Origin: Fragum whitleyi
Taxonomy: Eukaryota > Mollusca > Bivalvia > Cardiida > Cardiidae
Length of the DNA stretch: 64,000 bases
Assembly: GCA_948146395.1 (NCBI GenBank)
Contig: OX411548.1
Span: 64,623,020-64,687,019 of the forward strand
Direction of reading: 5' to 3'
The translations under genes were made by a program, and so were the position numbers. Under the pieces are notes generated by a model, which had not been told where the DNA came from, did no database searches, and saw only the letters and a program-made list of their open reading frames with translations. Of this stretch, positions 1 to 13,800 are shown in pieces; within the stretch, counting starts at the first letter, position 1, and each line of letters opens with the position of its first letter.

Positions 1-1099
1 TTGTGGACTTCGAAGGTTTTCCTCAGTACACCGGTAATTGGTACAAAAGTAGTTGCGGCAAATCATGAGGGTCATGTTGTTTCCAACCAAAGACTAATGT
101 TAAAATGCATTTTCCTAGAAACAAAAGTACTGATTTTGATAAAGGAATGATTTGGCTATGTGATGACATAAAATATTCTAAGAAAAAATCAAGAGATTCT
201 TAAACACAGACAACTTGCATTAAGACCACCGGTAATAGGGTCAAGGAGTATATATGCTGTATCTATTTATTTCTGTCTGACGTTGTGGGTACTTGCAGCA
301 TGTAAGTTTCTTTCGTGTATTCCTGTTTTTCCTAATAATTATTCACTACTATGATTTGGGGTCAGTCTGTACATGTATTTCTGAGGCAGTTACTGTAAGA
401 AATCCCTGTGCATACTGTGTTAATCTGTTCCAAACCTGTGTTGTAGGTACTAGAATACACGGAATAAATCATGTGCTGTAGACCCAGATCAGAACTTTTG
501 GTCTACATGCACAATAAAACACTTCGTGCAATCAGATCTTGTAGATTTCTTAGGGTATTCAGGTCACTTGGAGGCTTTTAGTCCATTTTTGCTCGATCGG
601 GAATGCCGGAATCCATCATTTCCATGCACAGCTCCGTCCGATTTTGACTGTCGATTTTTCATTTATTTATTTTCTGCAATGCAAGACAACTAACGCATAT
701 CTTTTTCTGAGCATTATACTTAACTTAGAAATCGCTGTCGAGGTCTGACACTCGCTAGTTCTTGCATTTTTCGTCAAAAGGTCGATCTAATCTTGCAGCA
801 TATTTTCTATTTTAACCAGATATTGAGTGGATTCGGTGACCCGTAAAAGTTTCATTACGTGTACAAAGTTTGTTTATATCACATGATCGCCAAGGTCAAT
901 TTCACTATTATTTATAGTTACCAGGTTTGAGGGGTTTTGACAGCTTCTTTTCACTAAATATTTGATTTTTCTAAGGAGGTTGATTCCTTAATTTAGGGAA
1001 AGCCGTCAGAACCATTTTAGAGTCTTCTAGGGTGACCAACGACGTCGTGAGCCGTCTTATGGGTCGCGACCAATTTTTTTGGCCGTACGACCAACTTTT

Positions 1100-1383
1100 T
1101 ATGCCCCCGCATCGATAGATCGGGGGCATATTGTTTTACTCGTGTCCGTCTGTCCGTCCGTCTGTCTGTCTGTCTGTCCGTCCGTCTGTCCAAAACTTAA
1201 CCCGAAAACTTAACCTTGCCAATATCTTCAAGCCTATTCAAGATACAAAGCTAATATTTGGCATGATGACCGATCTCAATGACCTGCAGTCAAGGTCATG
1301 TGACAAGGTCATCTGTCAAGGTCAAACTTTGAAAAAAAAATGCCGTTACGGGGGCATTCGTGTTTCACAAACACATCTTGTTC
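1100..1383 (+). repeat. Hairpin-capped interspersed repeat with (TGTC/CGTC)n tract
   Basis: The repeat opens with a hairpin whose arms are TGCCCCCG and CGGGGGCA. A TGTCCGTC-rich simple repeat follows at about 1140-1190. It then has lines of the type 'caatgacctgcagtcaagg' and ends near 'aaacacatcttgttc'. A diverged copy with the same order of parts lies at 12660-12917. No coding capacity. Confidence 0.6.
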
Positions 1384-1430
1384 GGTCATGACGTTGTGAC
1401 CAATATTTTTGGTCGCACGCGCTCGAATAG

Positions 1431-1439
1431 TATAAATAG
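1431..1439 (+). promoter_or_regulatory. TATA-box-like motif
   Basis: TATAAATAG in a CpG-containing context, 230 bp upstream of the first visible receptor exon. Nothing downstream before 1666 supplies an ATG that reads into that exon, so a promoter role is only a possibility. Confidence 0.2.
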
Positions 1440-1665
1440 GTAGCGTTTCTTTGGTCACCAGCTAAGTCCGATCTCGAGGGTTAGGGAACTAACATTACGC
1501 CGCTATTAAGCTTCACACTACCAAATTTAGGAATTTATAGAAAGTTTTGTAATGAAAACGTTGTAACTACAATGAAGAAATAATAATTGTCTCGTAGACT
1601 GAAATTTAAATGGTCGTTTTCGTCAGTCTTTGAATTCCTTTCCTGACTGAGCTCACTTTTTGCAG

Positions 1666-1860
1666 CGGCAACCCTCGAGCGACGTGTTGCAGTTAAATCT
1701 GCAACTTTCAACAGATAGAGAGATAGTAGGAGGCTGGAGAGAGAGAGAACCGACTCTGTCCCCTGACTCGTTACAATATTTTACAGGGCCAAGCAGAAAT
1801 CCAATATCCACCGAGGGTCTGTACCAATATGAACATCCCTACCTCACATTGTACTGGCTG
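1666..1860 (+). CDS. Receptor exon 1 of those visible
   Basis: Acceptor 'tttttgcag' and donor GTAAGT, phase 0 at both ends, 65 codons. It ends in PYLTLYWL, like a beta strand of an FNIII/cytokine-receptor domain. There is no methionine in frame, so at least one upstream exon must exist. Confidence 0.6.
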
Positions 1861-4800
1861 GTAAGTTAATCAGGGGTGTGGAATTTCCATGCCCGACTTG
1901 TCTGACATGGGCCTTTCCACCTGCGGGCATGTACTTTTTTCTAGGCAACTTGTCTGTGGACATATAAATACCTGAGCAAATCTAAAAAGATGTAGGATAA
2001 AAGTCATCCTGATGTTTGTATCAAAGGGTAGAAAACATTGTCTTTAATGGAGAAAATGCTGGCTTACAGCATTTTCTCCATTAAAACAATGCTTTCTCAA
2101 TATTCATCAATCCAATTGTTGCAGACAAGTTAATTTTGATCGTGGACAAGTATGAATTTGACTTTTACTTGTCCATGGACAAGTGAAGAAATTTGTAATT
2201 ACACACCCTTGAGTTAATAAAGAAACCTTTTCCCCTCTTTTTTAGTCCAAAAGGAGTTAGCAGAAGACAATGATAAGTGAGAGCCATTGGAAAAGGAAAT
2301 AAGCTACTTTGTAGAAAATATTTTTAGAAAAGGAGAAAAAGCTTCTTTTTCCACAATATTTTTAGTATACATCCCTGAAAAGACAAGATGAGTATTATGT
2401 GATGATCATTTGTGGCATCTGGCAGGAGGACGGCTTCTTTGTGGGGATCAAAACTACATAACTCTGATACTTGGCAATTATGTTCCTCTCATGATTATGG
2501 AGTGCATTGCAAAAGAAACCATTACTCTATCTTACTTAATTTTCTAGTTGTTGCTCTTTATTATTTTCATACTTGGACATCCAAAATTAAGACTGGGGTA
2601 TCTTGTGACAATCTGCCACCTTGTTCAGGTATAAAATCACCGAGACACAAACATTTGTGACTTTGCAGGAAAAAGTTAATCCTCACCAACCAAGTGAATA
2701 CAAAATAGGATCAATAAAATATAGTATAATTGTTTGTTTATATTTTCTTAATTTTTCATTTGAGAAAAATTGAGAAAGACATTCAAGAGATAGAGAGAGT
2801 ACTTGTTGACTTCATTGAGGTATGAAACTAAATACCTTATCACTCTATGACATGGCGAAGCGCAGTGTTTATTCACTCTGGGTGATTTCAGCACAAAATT
2901 GAAGCAATTGAGAAATAACTGGTATTTCATACTCATTGTTCATAGTAAAAAATCCCCCACAAATCTAGAAAAATGGGGGATCTTTGAAAAAAGTGGGGCA
3001 ATCCCCCAATCCCCCTGCCTAGAATAAACACTGGTTCAAGTGTATTCATACATGAGCGTGAGTAGGTTTTTATTTTCATATCTCCATGATATAAAAATAA
3101 AATCCATTTATATCTCATACTTTAATACCATGATTCAAAATATGTAAAGATTTGTCAGTATGGCAACAAATTTCTCATGGAACTTCTTTTTTTGACAAGG
3201 CTCACTAAATGGCTGTGTATTCAAAATCTTTTTCATTTGTGAAATAATTTCATTTTCATGTCAATGTTCCACGAATAAAGTCTGATGGACGAGGAGCTAT
3301 ATGCAAAAAGGTAAAGCTGAGGGCGGAGCCTGAGAATTTGGCTTTGCATATTACAGAATTTATTTAAGGACACATCAATGCAAAAATGAAATTATATACA
3401 TTATACCATGACCACAGTTCTGAAATAAGTAGTTTACGAGTATTACCTTTTTCTGGGTGTAAAATAGTAAATTTACATTTTTCTTAACATAAAATTAATA
3501 AATAAATAATAATATTGACATTTGGAGAATTTCACAGAAAACACAAAAAAAGTGTCATCATAAGCATCAAAAGCATCAACGTTCCCACTTAAGATAATGT
3601 ACAATTACATAAATGGGTGGAGCTTTCTGTGTTTACAGTAAAACACATGACATATGAATTTTATTGTGAACAAATTTCTATGTAATTCTTCTTATTTCAT
3701 ATATGTGTTTCAGGAATACAACCAATTTGTAAGCCAGTTAGAATGCACATATCTTGATATCCAGAACTAAAACTAATTTATTAGATGTTGAACTATTTCA
3801 GCCACTAGGACCTTGTGATCTCCATTCTGATGATACTAGATACCTTGTTGCCTTACCTGGAACCAACAAAACATTACAGAGTTCAGAATTCAGATTTGAA
3901 ACTAAATTACAGTTAGAGAATATGTCTTTACACAGTTTCAATGTCAGCCTGTACTCGCAGAACAGCAAGGGGGCAGCAGATGGTCAACATATTATGGAGA
4001 TTATAGATGAAAAATATGGTATAGTATGAAATTATTCGGAACACCACTCTGCCAATCTCATGATCAACCTCAGATGTACATAGACTATTTTCAAAAATTG
4101 CGGGAAAACCTGGGAAAAACTCGATGACATCAGTTAAAATGGTGTTAGCCCTCGAAACTGTGAGGGAAAACATTCGACGTCTCCCAACACTACTCATTTA
4201 AGTCACTGACGTGAAGCCATCATATCCTAATATAAATATCTTTAGATTCCTAAATAGCGTCTGATAAAATCTTAATTTTTGAGAATGATTCGTCATTCTC
4301 AAAATTTAAGATTGTTCAGTAGGTATTTACTGTAAAAGATATAAATCTACAGTGCTAATTTTTCTAACACTGTTTCCGCCTAACAAAATGCACAATTTTG
4401 TTACATACCCATCCTCCTTACATACATATGAGATCTGTTGCATTTTACGGAAGGGTTGAGTGATGTTCTGAATGAGTATGAAATATGACTGTAATATTTC
4501 CAAGGGCCATGCAATACTATTGTAAGTGCCTGTATATTTATAGGCACTTACAATAGTATTGCACTGATCCCAGGATTTGACACAGTATCAATGTCAGCCA
4601 TTTACTCGCAGAACAGCAAGGGGGCAGCAGCTGGTCAACATGTTATGGAGATTATAGATGAAAAATATGGTATAGCAGGGATAATTCTGGCTTAAAATAT
4701 CATGAGTGAAAATATCTCATTTAGCACAATCTAATGAGAAATCAAGAGATTTTGGCAAGAAATTTCACCAAATGCTTCACTAAATTACATTTTGCTTTGA

Positions 4801-7800
4801 GATTTTTCTCTCATTTAGCTAGTTTCAATGAGATTTCTGGTAGAAAAAATGAGAGAATCTCTCAATATCTCACTCCAAAATGATCACTGGTAAAGTATGA
4901 AATATGACTGATTGTATTTCTAGGGGCCACCCAATACTATTGTAAGTGCCTATATATTTATAGGCACTTACAATAGTTTTGCATTGACCCCTGGATTTTG
5001 ATACAGTTTCAAAGTCAGCCTGTACTCCCAAAACGGCAAGGGAGCAGCAGCCGGTCAACATATTATGGAGATTATAGATGATAAATATGGTATAGTATGA
5101 AATATGACTGATTGTATTTCCAGGGGCCATGCAATACTATTGTAAGTGCCTATATATTTATAGGCACTTACAATAGTATTGCTCTGACCACTGGATTTTG
5201 AAGACACTAAAATGTGTAGATTCAGAGAATTGGCGAGCATCACAAAAATCCCTACCCCCTCCACAATTTAGGCAAAATAATTATCAACAGATATTAGAAT
5301 TTCTGTTATTAAAGTCTCATGATTATAAAAGTAGAATATTTCTGCTTGGACCAACTTTGGAAAAATACATCTGACCCGTCATGCAAAAAGAAATCATCTT
5401 GGTAGTGTGTAAAGTATTGACCCTAACTAAACATTACAAGAATGATACAAGGGTGATTTCCACTGGAACATTACAATTAAGGTGAGCTGGTAAGGGTTAT
5501 TCTGTCCCTTTTGTATATGAGACCCATCACACAAAAGAGACCATCTGGGAAATCAGTTAAATGAATATTTGAAAAAGAGATTGGGTCCAGCAAAGGTCAA
5601 CCAGAGATCGCATTTGTTATAAACTATAAATAAACCTAATGGTATTTACCTTGTCTATTTTTAGAATTAGTCTGGGAATTTTCCAATTACCTTGACTAAT
5701 AGGTAAATATATGTAGAAGATTTTAGATCTTTCTAGAAAGGCCTTTTAGAAAGTGATTCAGACTCTAGAGTATTCTTATGTTCTATGCTATTCCAGATTG
5801 TTCTATAGTATTATATAAAGGGGTTCCTACAGCATTCTTGGTTCACTTGATTTAGACTTATGGTTTCATTTAGTAGTAGGGTCATTTCGGGTAACTTCGG
5901 ACTGTAAATATAAAACAAAGCACAACATTAATGTTTCGTTCTCTAAACTAATCGCCTTTTCTTCTATTGCGTCTTGAATTCTCTTTCCTAGAATTTATTG
6001 TACATACGTATCGTATACGTCATCACATGACGTCACAGACAATCGCCATTTTGCTCGGTATCAACACGAGTTCTTAGACCACAAGTATTTGGTATACAGT
6101 GCACGTTCAATCGTAATAAAGCCAAAGATCATACTTTAAAAGGTAGAGCGCTAATGTCTGTATTTATATTTAATTTGTATGAAAACATGTCTATTGCTTG
6201 CTACGTTCCAGGATTTTGTTCTTTTAAATCACCACTTTTTTTAGAAAAAGTAGGTTTTATAAACCGTCCGAACTTTCTCTCCCAATTTTCCTAGGCTATA
6301 AACTTCGGACATGTAATTTAAATAAGCAACAAAAGCACAATCTTAAGCACAATCTTTGATGCATTGCATATTCTATTTTAAAATTGTAGATCTATTTATT
6401 TTTTAACAGAAAAAGAAAAAAAAGAAAAGAAAAAAACAATTTCAAATTTACCCGAGTTCCTGTAGCTTATTTAGAAACCTGGAGGTAAGCCAGCAAAGCG
6501 CGTTAGGTACGCCGGTGTAACGTTGTAAAATGACCCCCATAGAATATTGACCCCCGGTTATTATTATATAAAGAATATTGACCCCTTTAAAATAACGACC
6601 CCCACATTATACACCCAAACTGTTACTCTAACACCTACCTTTACACTTACAACATATAAATTTATCACTTATGTTTAAAGGTCATGGTAAGAGTAAGAGC
6701 TTTGGGTGTATAATGTGGGGTCGTTATTCTATTAGGGGTCAGTCTTCTCTATAGAATAATGATCGGGGGTCAATATGTTATCTAACACATTTTGTATTAT
6801 TTCCAGAAGGAAATGCTTCCACACACCCACCCACTTTTACTTCTACGGGAACGGGAACTAACCGGTCGGCAAAGTCATATAATGAGAAAGCGCGTGCTTA
6901 TGACCATTGATTTAAACGAGCTGTACAACAACGAATGGGCTTACGACCATCCTAAGATTCATAACATACTTGTCCACCTTAGGGATACAGTGTGCTCTGT
7001 ACCTGGAAAATTAGATGCTCTATGGGTATGTTGGGAGCAGATGAAGGGAGGCGACGACCAGAGCATTGTTTGGCTTGCTTCACACTATGGAAAAGAACAT
7101 TCTGATTTATATTTGATGGAATTAGTTGATGAAGTAAAGATGTACTCCTTGTAAAATGTGTCACTTCACTCTTAATGACTCCGTATTCGTCAGCCGTCCG
7201 CCGACATTTATTTATATTTCTAACCATAGCAGCCTATTGTTAATCCATTACCAAACGACAAAATATAAGGGTTATCCAAACTAAAAACTGCTGCAGACGA
7301 CAAAATAAATTATATCAAGGTTGGAAAATGTGTATTGTATGGCAAAGAAAATATTGAGACAAAAGGAGAAAATGCTGATCATCAGTATTTTCTTCTTTTG
7401 TCTCAACATTTTCCCAGGGGCTTTCTAATAGACACATCAAACACAGGTCTTGTTTGGAAAAGGGTTAACTGGTTTACTATCAGATCTCTGGCACATTTTA
7501 CATCAAATAATTGTAGCCGACTTGTTTATTTTACAGAATGCCAAAAAAATATGTTTACCAGAAGAGGGGAAAAACCCAATTGTATGAAGAGTCAGCTTTG
7601 GAAAAGGCTGTTTTAAGCGTGAAAAGCAGACAACTTTCTATTACGAAAGCCGCTATCACATTCAATGTTCCCAAATCCACCATTGGTGATAGGATAAGCG
7701 GCCAGTTTGAGGGCCAAGTGAAAAATGGCCGTCCACCATGCATACCGATGGACATCGAGGCAAAGATTGTCAAGGTAGTGGTCATGGCAGCAAGGAGAGG

Positions 7801-10800
7801 GGTTGGTCTGACGGTAGAACAAGTCCTCAATAGAACCAGCATCCTGTGCAAACGTTTAAATATTGGGTTGACATTCAAGTCATTTAAAGCCGGGAAGGAT
7901 TGGTGGGCTGGAGTAAAAAGACGTCACCCCGAAATTACTATCCGAAAGCCGGAAAAACTGACTTCCACCCGGTCCAGAATGATAAATAAAGAAGTGGTAG
8001 ACAAATACTTTCAAGATCTAGGTACATGTTTTAAAAGCGTTTGAGGTTCAGTTTGATTTGTTTTTGGGGGAGGGGGGCACGCATTTTCAATAACGTTTTA
8101 TTGTATAATGGCCATCATGTTTTCTAACCACGTTCCTTGGTTACATACAAGTACTAGTATGGTTCTTTGCGAAGTCAAAAAGAACTAGGTATCCCCTGGA
8201 TTCGAACCCGCAACCTCTTGATTGCAAGTCTAGTGCTCTAGAAATATATAGTGGTTTGTTATTTTTCTTCCAATTTTCTCTTGTCAAAAATCAAATGTCC
8301 CATTTCATTAGTGTATTTGATCAAGGGGTGTAACTTCGTTATAATGAAATAAAGTTAAAAAATCGGAGAGTTTTGTTTGACAATGTTCTGTTATATGTTG
8401 TTGTTAATTCTCTATTGACAGTTGTTGTTTGTTCCTCGTAAATAAATTTTAAGATTTATGTTTCTTGGTGTTTTTATTTTGTTGCTGGTGATTTGAAAAC
8501 CACTTCAACGTTTTATTTAAGTTATCGGATTCGGATCTCGGATCACCTTACCACGTAGGCCTACCTTTGTTTCTTACTAATACTACCACGGTCGTTTTGT
8601 TTGATAATGTTCTGACACATCCAAGTATAGATACTTTGTACGAAATCTTTTACTAGACACTCATTCATTCACGTTAATAATTATTCGACACAATATGACC
8701 AATCTATGCAGGTGTGCCAAAAACTAAAATAGATATTATTAGTCCATTTGGTTTCACTTGACACTCAATTAAACAGTTTGTACAATATATTATAAATACC
8801 GGTAACACATAATTACGGGTACAATAGTAGATACATGTACACTTAGATCTATCTATTTATAATTTTAATTCTTATCACATGTTCTCCTTGATCATTTGCT
8901 GTCATCTCATATAATCATTTTACTGCGACACGTTTGATATATTTTTCCTATACTGGTTGATAAACGTCTTTCTGAAAAGACAACCTATGTATTTTTAAGG
9001 TATATGGTGTTATACAGCTAAACTTAATTAACAACAGCATTTTAAGAACAACATTCACTTGAGTGTCGCGCTAAAACAAATTTATGTAGATAATATACAT
9101 AGGTCTACACATTAACTAGTACCTTTAATTAAGTACTTAGAGTGCATTAAAAAATCAGAATTCATGTAATAGGTACTTTACTGGAAGGTCTAAGTCTTGA
9201 ACAGAGAAGTCATTGCATCTGGAACTGTGATGAGATGTCGAAGAACTTTGAGCACAACCCTGTTAAAGTTGTCGCAGCCAAAGGGGAAACGTGTGTTAGT
9301 AAAACAAGTAACAAATCCATGAATATAACAGTCATGGCTTGTATAGGTGCATCAGGGAAACGAATGCCTCCTATGTTTGTCGTGAAAGGTAAAATATGAT
9401 TTTCGAAAGTATTACCAAGTTGTTGGTATAAAGATTGTAGCTTAAATACAACTTTAAATATTAATAGCTTTATTTCTGCTAACGCATGTAATTAGCAGAT
9501 GTTTGTATGGTGTTTAACCATGTTGTTTCAGTTATATCACGGCGATAGTTCACTTATTCATGCTTCCTGTCTACCAGTACTAGGCTAGAATAAGCGTAGA
9601 TAAAGAGACGTTACAAGCACATTACATGTAATTGATTAACATAGAAACCATTGAAAATTGTAAAACTAATTCATCCGTGATTCGCATACCATTAAGTTCT
9701 CTTATTATTACACTGTAATTATTGTAACGCAGACCCGGATAAATTAGGGTTTTGCGTTCGGTCCGCTCAAATTAGGGTGTAATTTTTACATGGATTCAAA
9801 ATTTTCATTGTGCAGGGAAAACGGCCAGATCTCTGCATGGCTTTGATACGACAGCAGCGCCTAAAAACTCGGTGTTTGGTTTCCAAACCAATGGTTGGAT
9901 GGATGATACACTTGGTGAGCAGTGGTTTCAGGATGTATTTCTCAAGAACTGCGGCACAGATAGGCCACAACTCCTGATACTAGACGGACATTCATTACAC
10001 GAGACACTAGGCTTGTTGATGAGAGCTATGGAAGAGAACATTCATATTTTGTCTCTTCCCCCTCATACTACACACTACTTACAACCTCTGGATCGAGCAG
10101 TATTTGGCCCCCTAAATAAAAAGTACAACCAGTTATGCTCTGAGTATTTACAGGAAAATCCACTCAATAAAATAAATAAATGGACTTTCTTTGGTTTATT
10201 CAACAAAGCGTGGGATGCCAGCCTAACTCCCTCCAACATCGCTAGCGGATTCAGAAGTTGTGGAATATATCCATTTTGCCGACAGGCCATACCTGAAGTA
10301 GCATTTGCCCCCAGTGAGCCCACCAACAGACCCCTACCCCAAGAACAAGGTGACAAGGAGTCTGACAAGTCCGCAGATGCATCAACAAGCATCAGTGAAA
10401 CCACCGACGCTGGTACAGAGCAGCAACCGATGGTGGATACACACGTTGAAGCACTTCCGGAGTTCGATTTGTCTACTACCTCCATTTTAGACATAAGCGA
10501 TCCCAATGATTTACTCCAATTGATTGCAGGAGGAGAGATGATGATTGACCCCCTTGTTGATGAGCATGGCAATCAGATTATTGTTGATCCTTCTTCCGTC
10601 TCACCCACTGTTGAACCTTCCAACAGACCACCTGCTGATTTAGCTGGGTCTTCCATCGACAATGTCCTAGATGTGATGTTTCTCCCAGCAAAATTATCCG
10701 CCAATCAGACAAATAGCAGGTCTGCAACTGTACAAACTGCCCGGAAGTCCACATCACATCGTCTACTTACCAGTTTGGAAGTTATTGACCAAAAGATAAT

Positions 10801-13800
10801 GATGATGAAAGTAAAAGCTGAAAAGGACAACAAACGGATTAGCAAGCAGAAAAATAAACAATAATTAAGTCATATTATACAAGTATGCATACTATGGAAA
10901 ATAAACAATCGAGTAGTTGTAAACATTGTAATGTACCTATATCCAATATAATACTAAGAAAGTTTTGTTTGTCTTACCATCACACAAAAATTTCCACTAT
11001 ATATGTTACTATAATTAAATCAATTTTACTTATCTGACAACCATGAATGGGCTTATTAGACATATTTCTTTTTTAAAAACATTACAAGTGTCCGAAGTAT
11101 CTCGCCATATTTTTACCAGTCCGAAGTTTATCGTCAACCGTCCGAAGTTTTTATATCGCGTCCAAACTTTCTCATTTTTACTGACAAAGAAACACATTCA
11201 GTTTTGCACTTATTATTAGAGAATACCAATTATCTCTACAATGAGTTTTACGGAAACGTCCGAGGTACGATTCGCTCCAAATATCGGTACCAAACGATCC
11301 TGGGTACAAATTACGGATAGTAGCAGCGATTTGGGTCAAAAGTCCGCTGTCATGATTGGTGCAAAAATGGTCCGAAGTTACCCGAATTGACCCTACTGTG
11401 TTAAACTAAAAGGGGATTTCTCGTTATCTTAAAAGTGTGTTTAAAAGCGTGTTTAATTTTAAATTCGGATATTATTGGACTTATTATTTGTGGACCAGGA
11501 ACTTAAATAAATTGGGTCTAAAATTTAAAACTCTAGGATTAAACATTGAAGGTATTGTAATTTGTTTTTGTATTAGTGTCATATTGTCAATAATTCTGTT
11601 ATTATTGTCAATAAATATTGTTAATTGTAAAGTTTGTTGCTGGCTTCTTTGTTCTTGTTACATTGGCATGTAACATATTTTAAAAAAATTTCCACAGGAA
11701 TCTATTTAATCTAATTCTAGATTCAGAAAATGTGCTAAGTGCGAAAAGTTTTTACCATAGTCAGTCTGCGCAATCCGCACAATCTGAACAAACTGTACAC
11801 ACTACCCAGATGGTCCCTTTTTGCGAGACGGATCACATATGAAATTAGCATGGAGCTTTTGCTCAGAAATTTCTTGTTCCTCAAGGGTTTTAACTTAGCA
11901 TGAGAAAGGTTTGAACTTTTTTCCAGGTCCACTAGATTCGGAGTTGATTATAGAATATATTGACAATGTAACTGACTGTAAAGAATTTTTCGCGACCATC
12001 AGGATAAGTCCACAGACGCAAGAACAATTTATTAACATTAGTCATACAATCACATGGTGTCAGATTGGAAGTGGGGCTACTAGCATATGTATGGTAAGTA
12101 GGTGCAAAATAAGTAGAGAACAATATTTTAAGATAACATAACATAACATATGGTTTATTCATTATTAAAGTCCCTTAGCCTAGAATACAAGATATTTGAT
12201 ATAAGTAGGTTACTGGATGAAAACAGAGAAATGAAAAAGACAAAGTACATAATGAAAGAAAAAAGAAATAATCATTATATAACTTAGATAATTCTAAAGT
12301 TCATCAGTTATTTTCTAATTAAAAAAATACTTTTTAGGAATGTTACTCAAAGAACTTGGCCAGAGGTGCAAGTACGATATACAGAGGTTGGGAGAATTTA
12401 TCATGACAAGGCAAAGCTTCATCATGATAATTTCTTGCAGCCATGACCAGATAACATTGATATTTTAAGACACTTTCATATTATTCTATTTATCAAGCAA
12501 TCATTTTTCAGCCATAAATTATATTAAACCCTTATAGATCAAAGCAATTCAGTTCAAAGTGTGTGCAAATTGTTTAAAAGATAGACTGTCTGATATCAGC
12601 TTATGTTATCAGATAGGTAATATCAGGTCAATACAGGCTTCATTGCATGATAAAATTCTTTTTATACCCACGCATCCTTAGATCTAGGGTATATTATTTG
12701 ACCAGTGTCTGTCTGTCCATCTGTCCGCAGAACATGCAAACTAAACATTTTCCAGTAACTTCATCACTCTAAAAGTTACAATGCTCCTATTTGGCTCCTG
12801 TTGTCAATCTGCCAAGGTCAAGGGCATCTGACAAGGTCAATGTCAATTTTCAAGGTCAAACTTCTAAAGATTTGCTGTTTCAGTGGCATAAGTGCTATAT
12901 GAACACATCTTGTTCAAAATTGCATTAGAAATATGGGACAGAATAAAAGTGTAAATGTTACGTTTGAAAAGCAGAGAATAATTTGCAAACAGTTTGCACC
13001 GCTTTGTCATCCTGAACATATGGTAGGCTTCTGACAAATAATCTTTCCTACATTTGTCTACAAATGATTGTAAAACAAAGTGAGTTGAGGAGCTGGAGAT
13101 TCGGAAAGTATGTAATGGTCATACTTGTGTGAAAAAAAACAATGATCCATGGTTACTTGCTTCAGTAAAAACGATTGACTGAAATATTATTAAAAGTGGC
13201 AATAAACCCTTTCAACAAAACTTACAGTTAAATTCTTTGATCCAAGAGCGCAATTTTCAAGATCAATTTTGATTGTTTCCCCAGGAGCCATGGCATTTCC
13301 TAGAAAATATGAATGAGGTAGCCACTTTTCCAATAGATGTTATAAACTGTAATGGTACCTATACATTTGGCCTGATTACAAAAGGACAGCATAAAGACTC
13401 AGGAAGACAGACCTGGACAGATATCAATATGGTCAAATGCATCTACCCATATGATACTGGTAAAGTTATAGAATATTAGTTTTAGAAATGATTTAGATTT
13501 TATATAAGATTTATATTTAAGTTTGATATTGTTAACAAAATGTATCCTAAATTCTGAACAAAAAACAAATGTTCTGAAACAATTTATGAAAAAAAAATAA
13601 CCCAAAGTTCCTGGAAAAAGAAAGCTGTGCCATTGACTTTAAAGAAAATTAAGTAATTTTTTATGTGCATGATCTAAAAATTTCATTGCCATGATCTAAA
13701 CATTCAGATACTTTAACAATACTTACACAAAAATTTTGTTGTATGTATTCATTTGAATCATCTCATTGAGATGATTCAAATGAGTACCTGCAACATAAAG

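Larger units (their letters stand above)
1..1665. other. Non-coding flank / intron 5' of the first visible receptor exon
   Basis: No convincing exon is seen. A hydrophobic open frame at 293-481 has no ATG and no donor site, so I do not call it. From about 540 to 1650 the sequence is richer in CpG than the introns that follow. The stretch ends in a good polypyrimidine tract and AG acceptor at 1664-1665. It is either an intron or a promoter-proximal region. The repeat at 1100-1383 interrupts it. Confidence 0.4.
5875..11397 (+). mobile_element. Pogo/Tigger-like DNA transposon, apparently complete
   Basis: The element is bounded by 28 bp terminal inverted repeats, 5875-5902 (AGTAGGGTCA...CTTCGGAC) and 11370-11397, differing at one base. 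Copies of the inner motif CTTCGGAC/GTCCGAAG cluster beneath the ends: 6303 on the left; 11090, 11119 and 11140 on the right. Both subterminal regions share a related line, 'gtccgaactttctc' at 6266 and 'gtccaaactttctc' at 11160. It carries an open, intron-containing DDE_1 transposase gene and an additional exon-like ORF. No clear TA duplication is visible at the ends. It sits in receptor intron 2 and is richer in CpG than its flanks, suggesting recent arrival. Confidence 0.85.

Noticed and set aside
293..481. Hydrophobic 62-codon frame that could be a signal-peptide exon of the receptor
   Set aside because: No ATG start, no good donor at its end, and it stops before any acceptor; hydrophobicity alone is not enough.
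1131..1391. 86-codon frame with a Ser/Pro/Val/Arg run
   Set aside because: It is translation of the TGTCCGTC simple repeat inside an interspersed repeat.
7555..7878. Minus-strand frames opposite the transposase exon, and 10075-10572 likewise
   Set aside because: Antisense shadows of the well-supported transposase exons.
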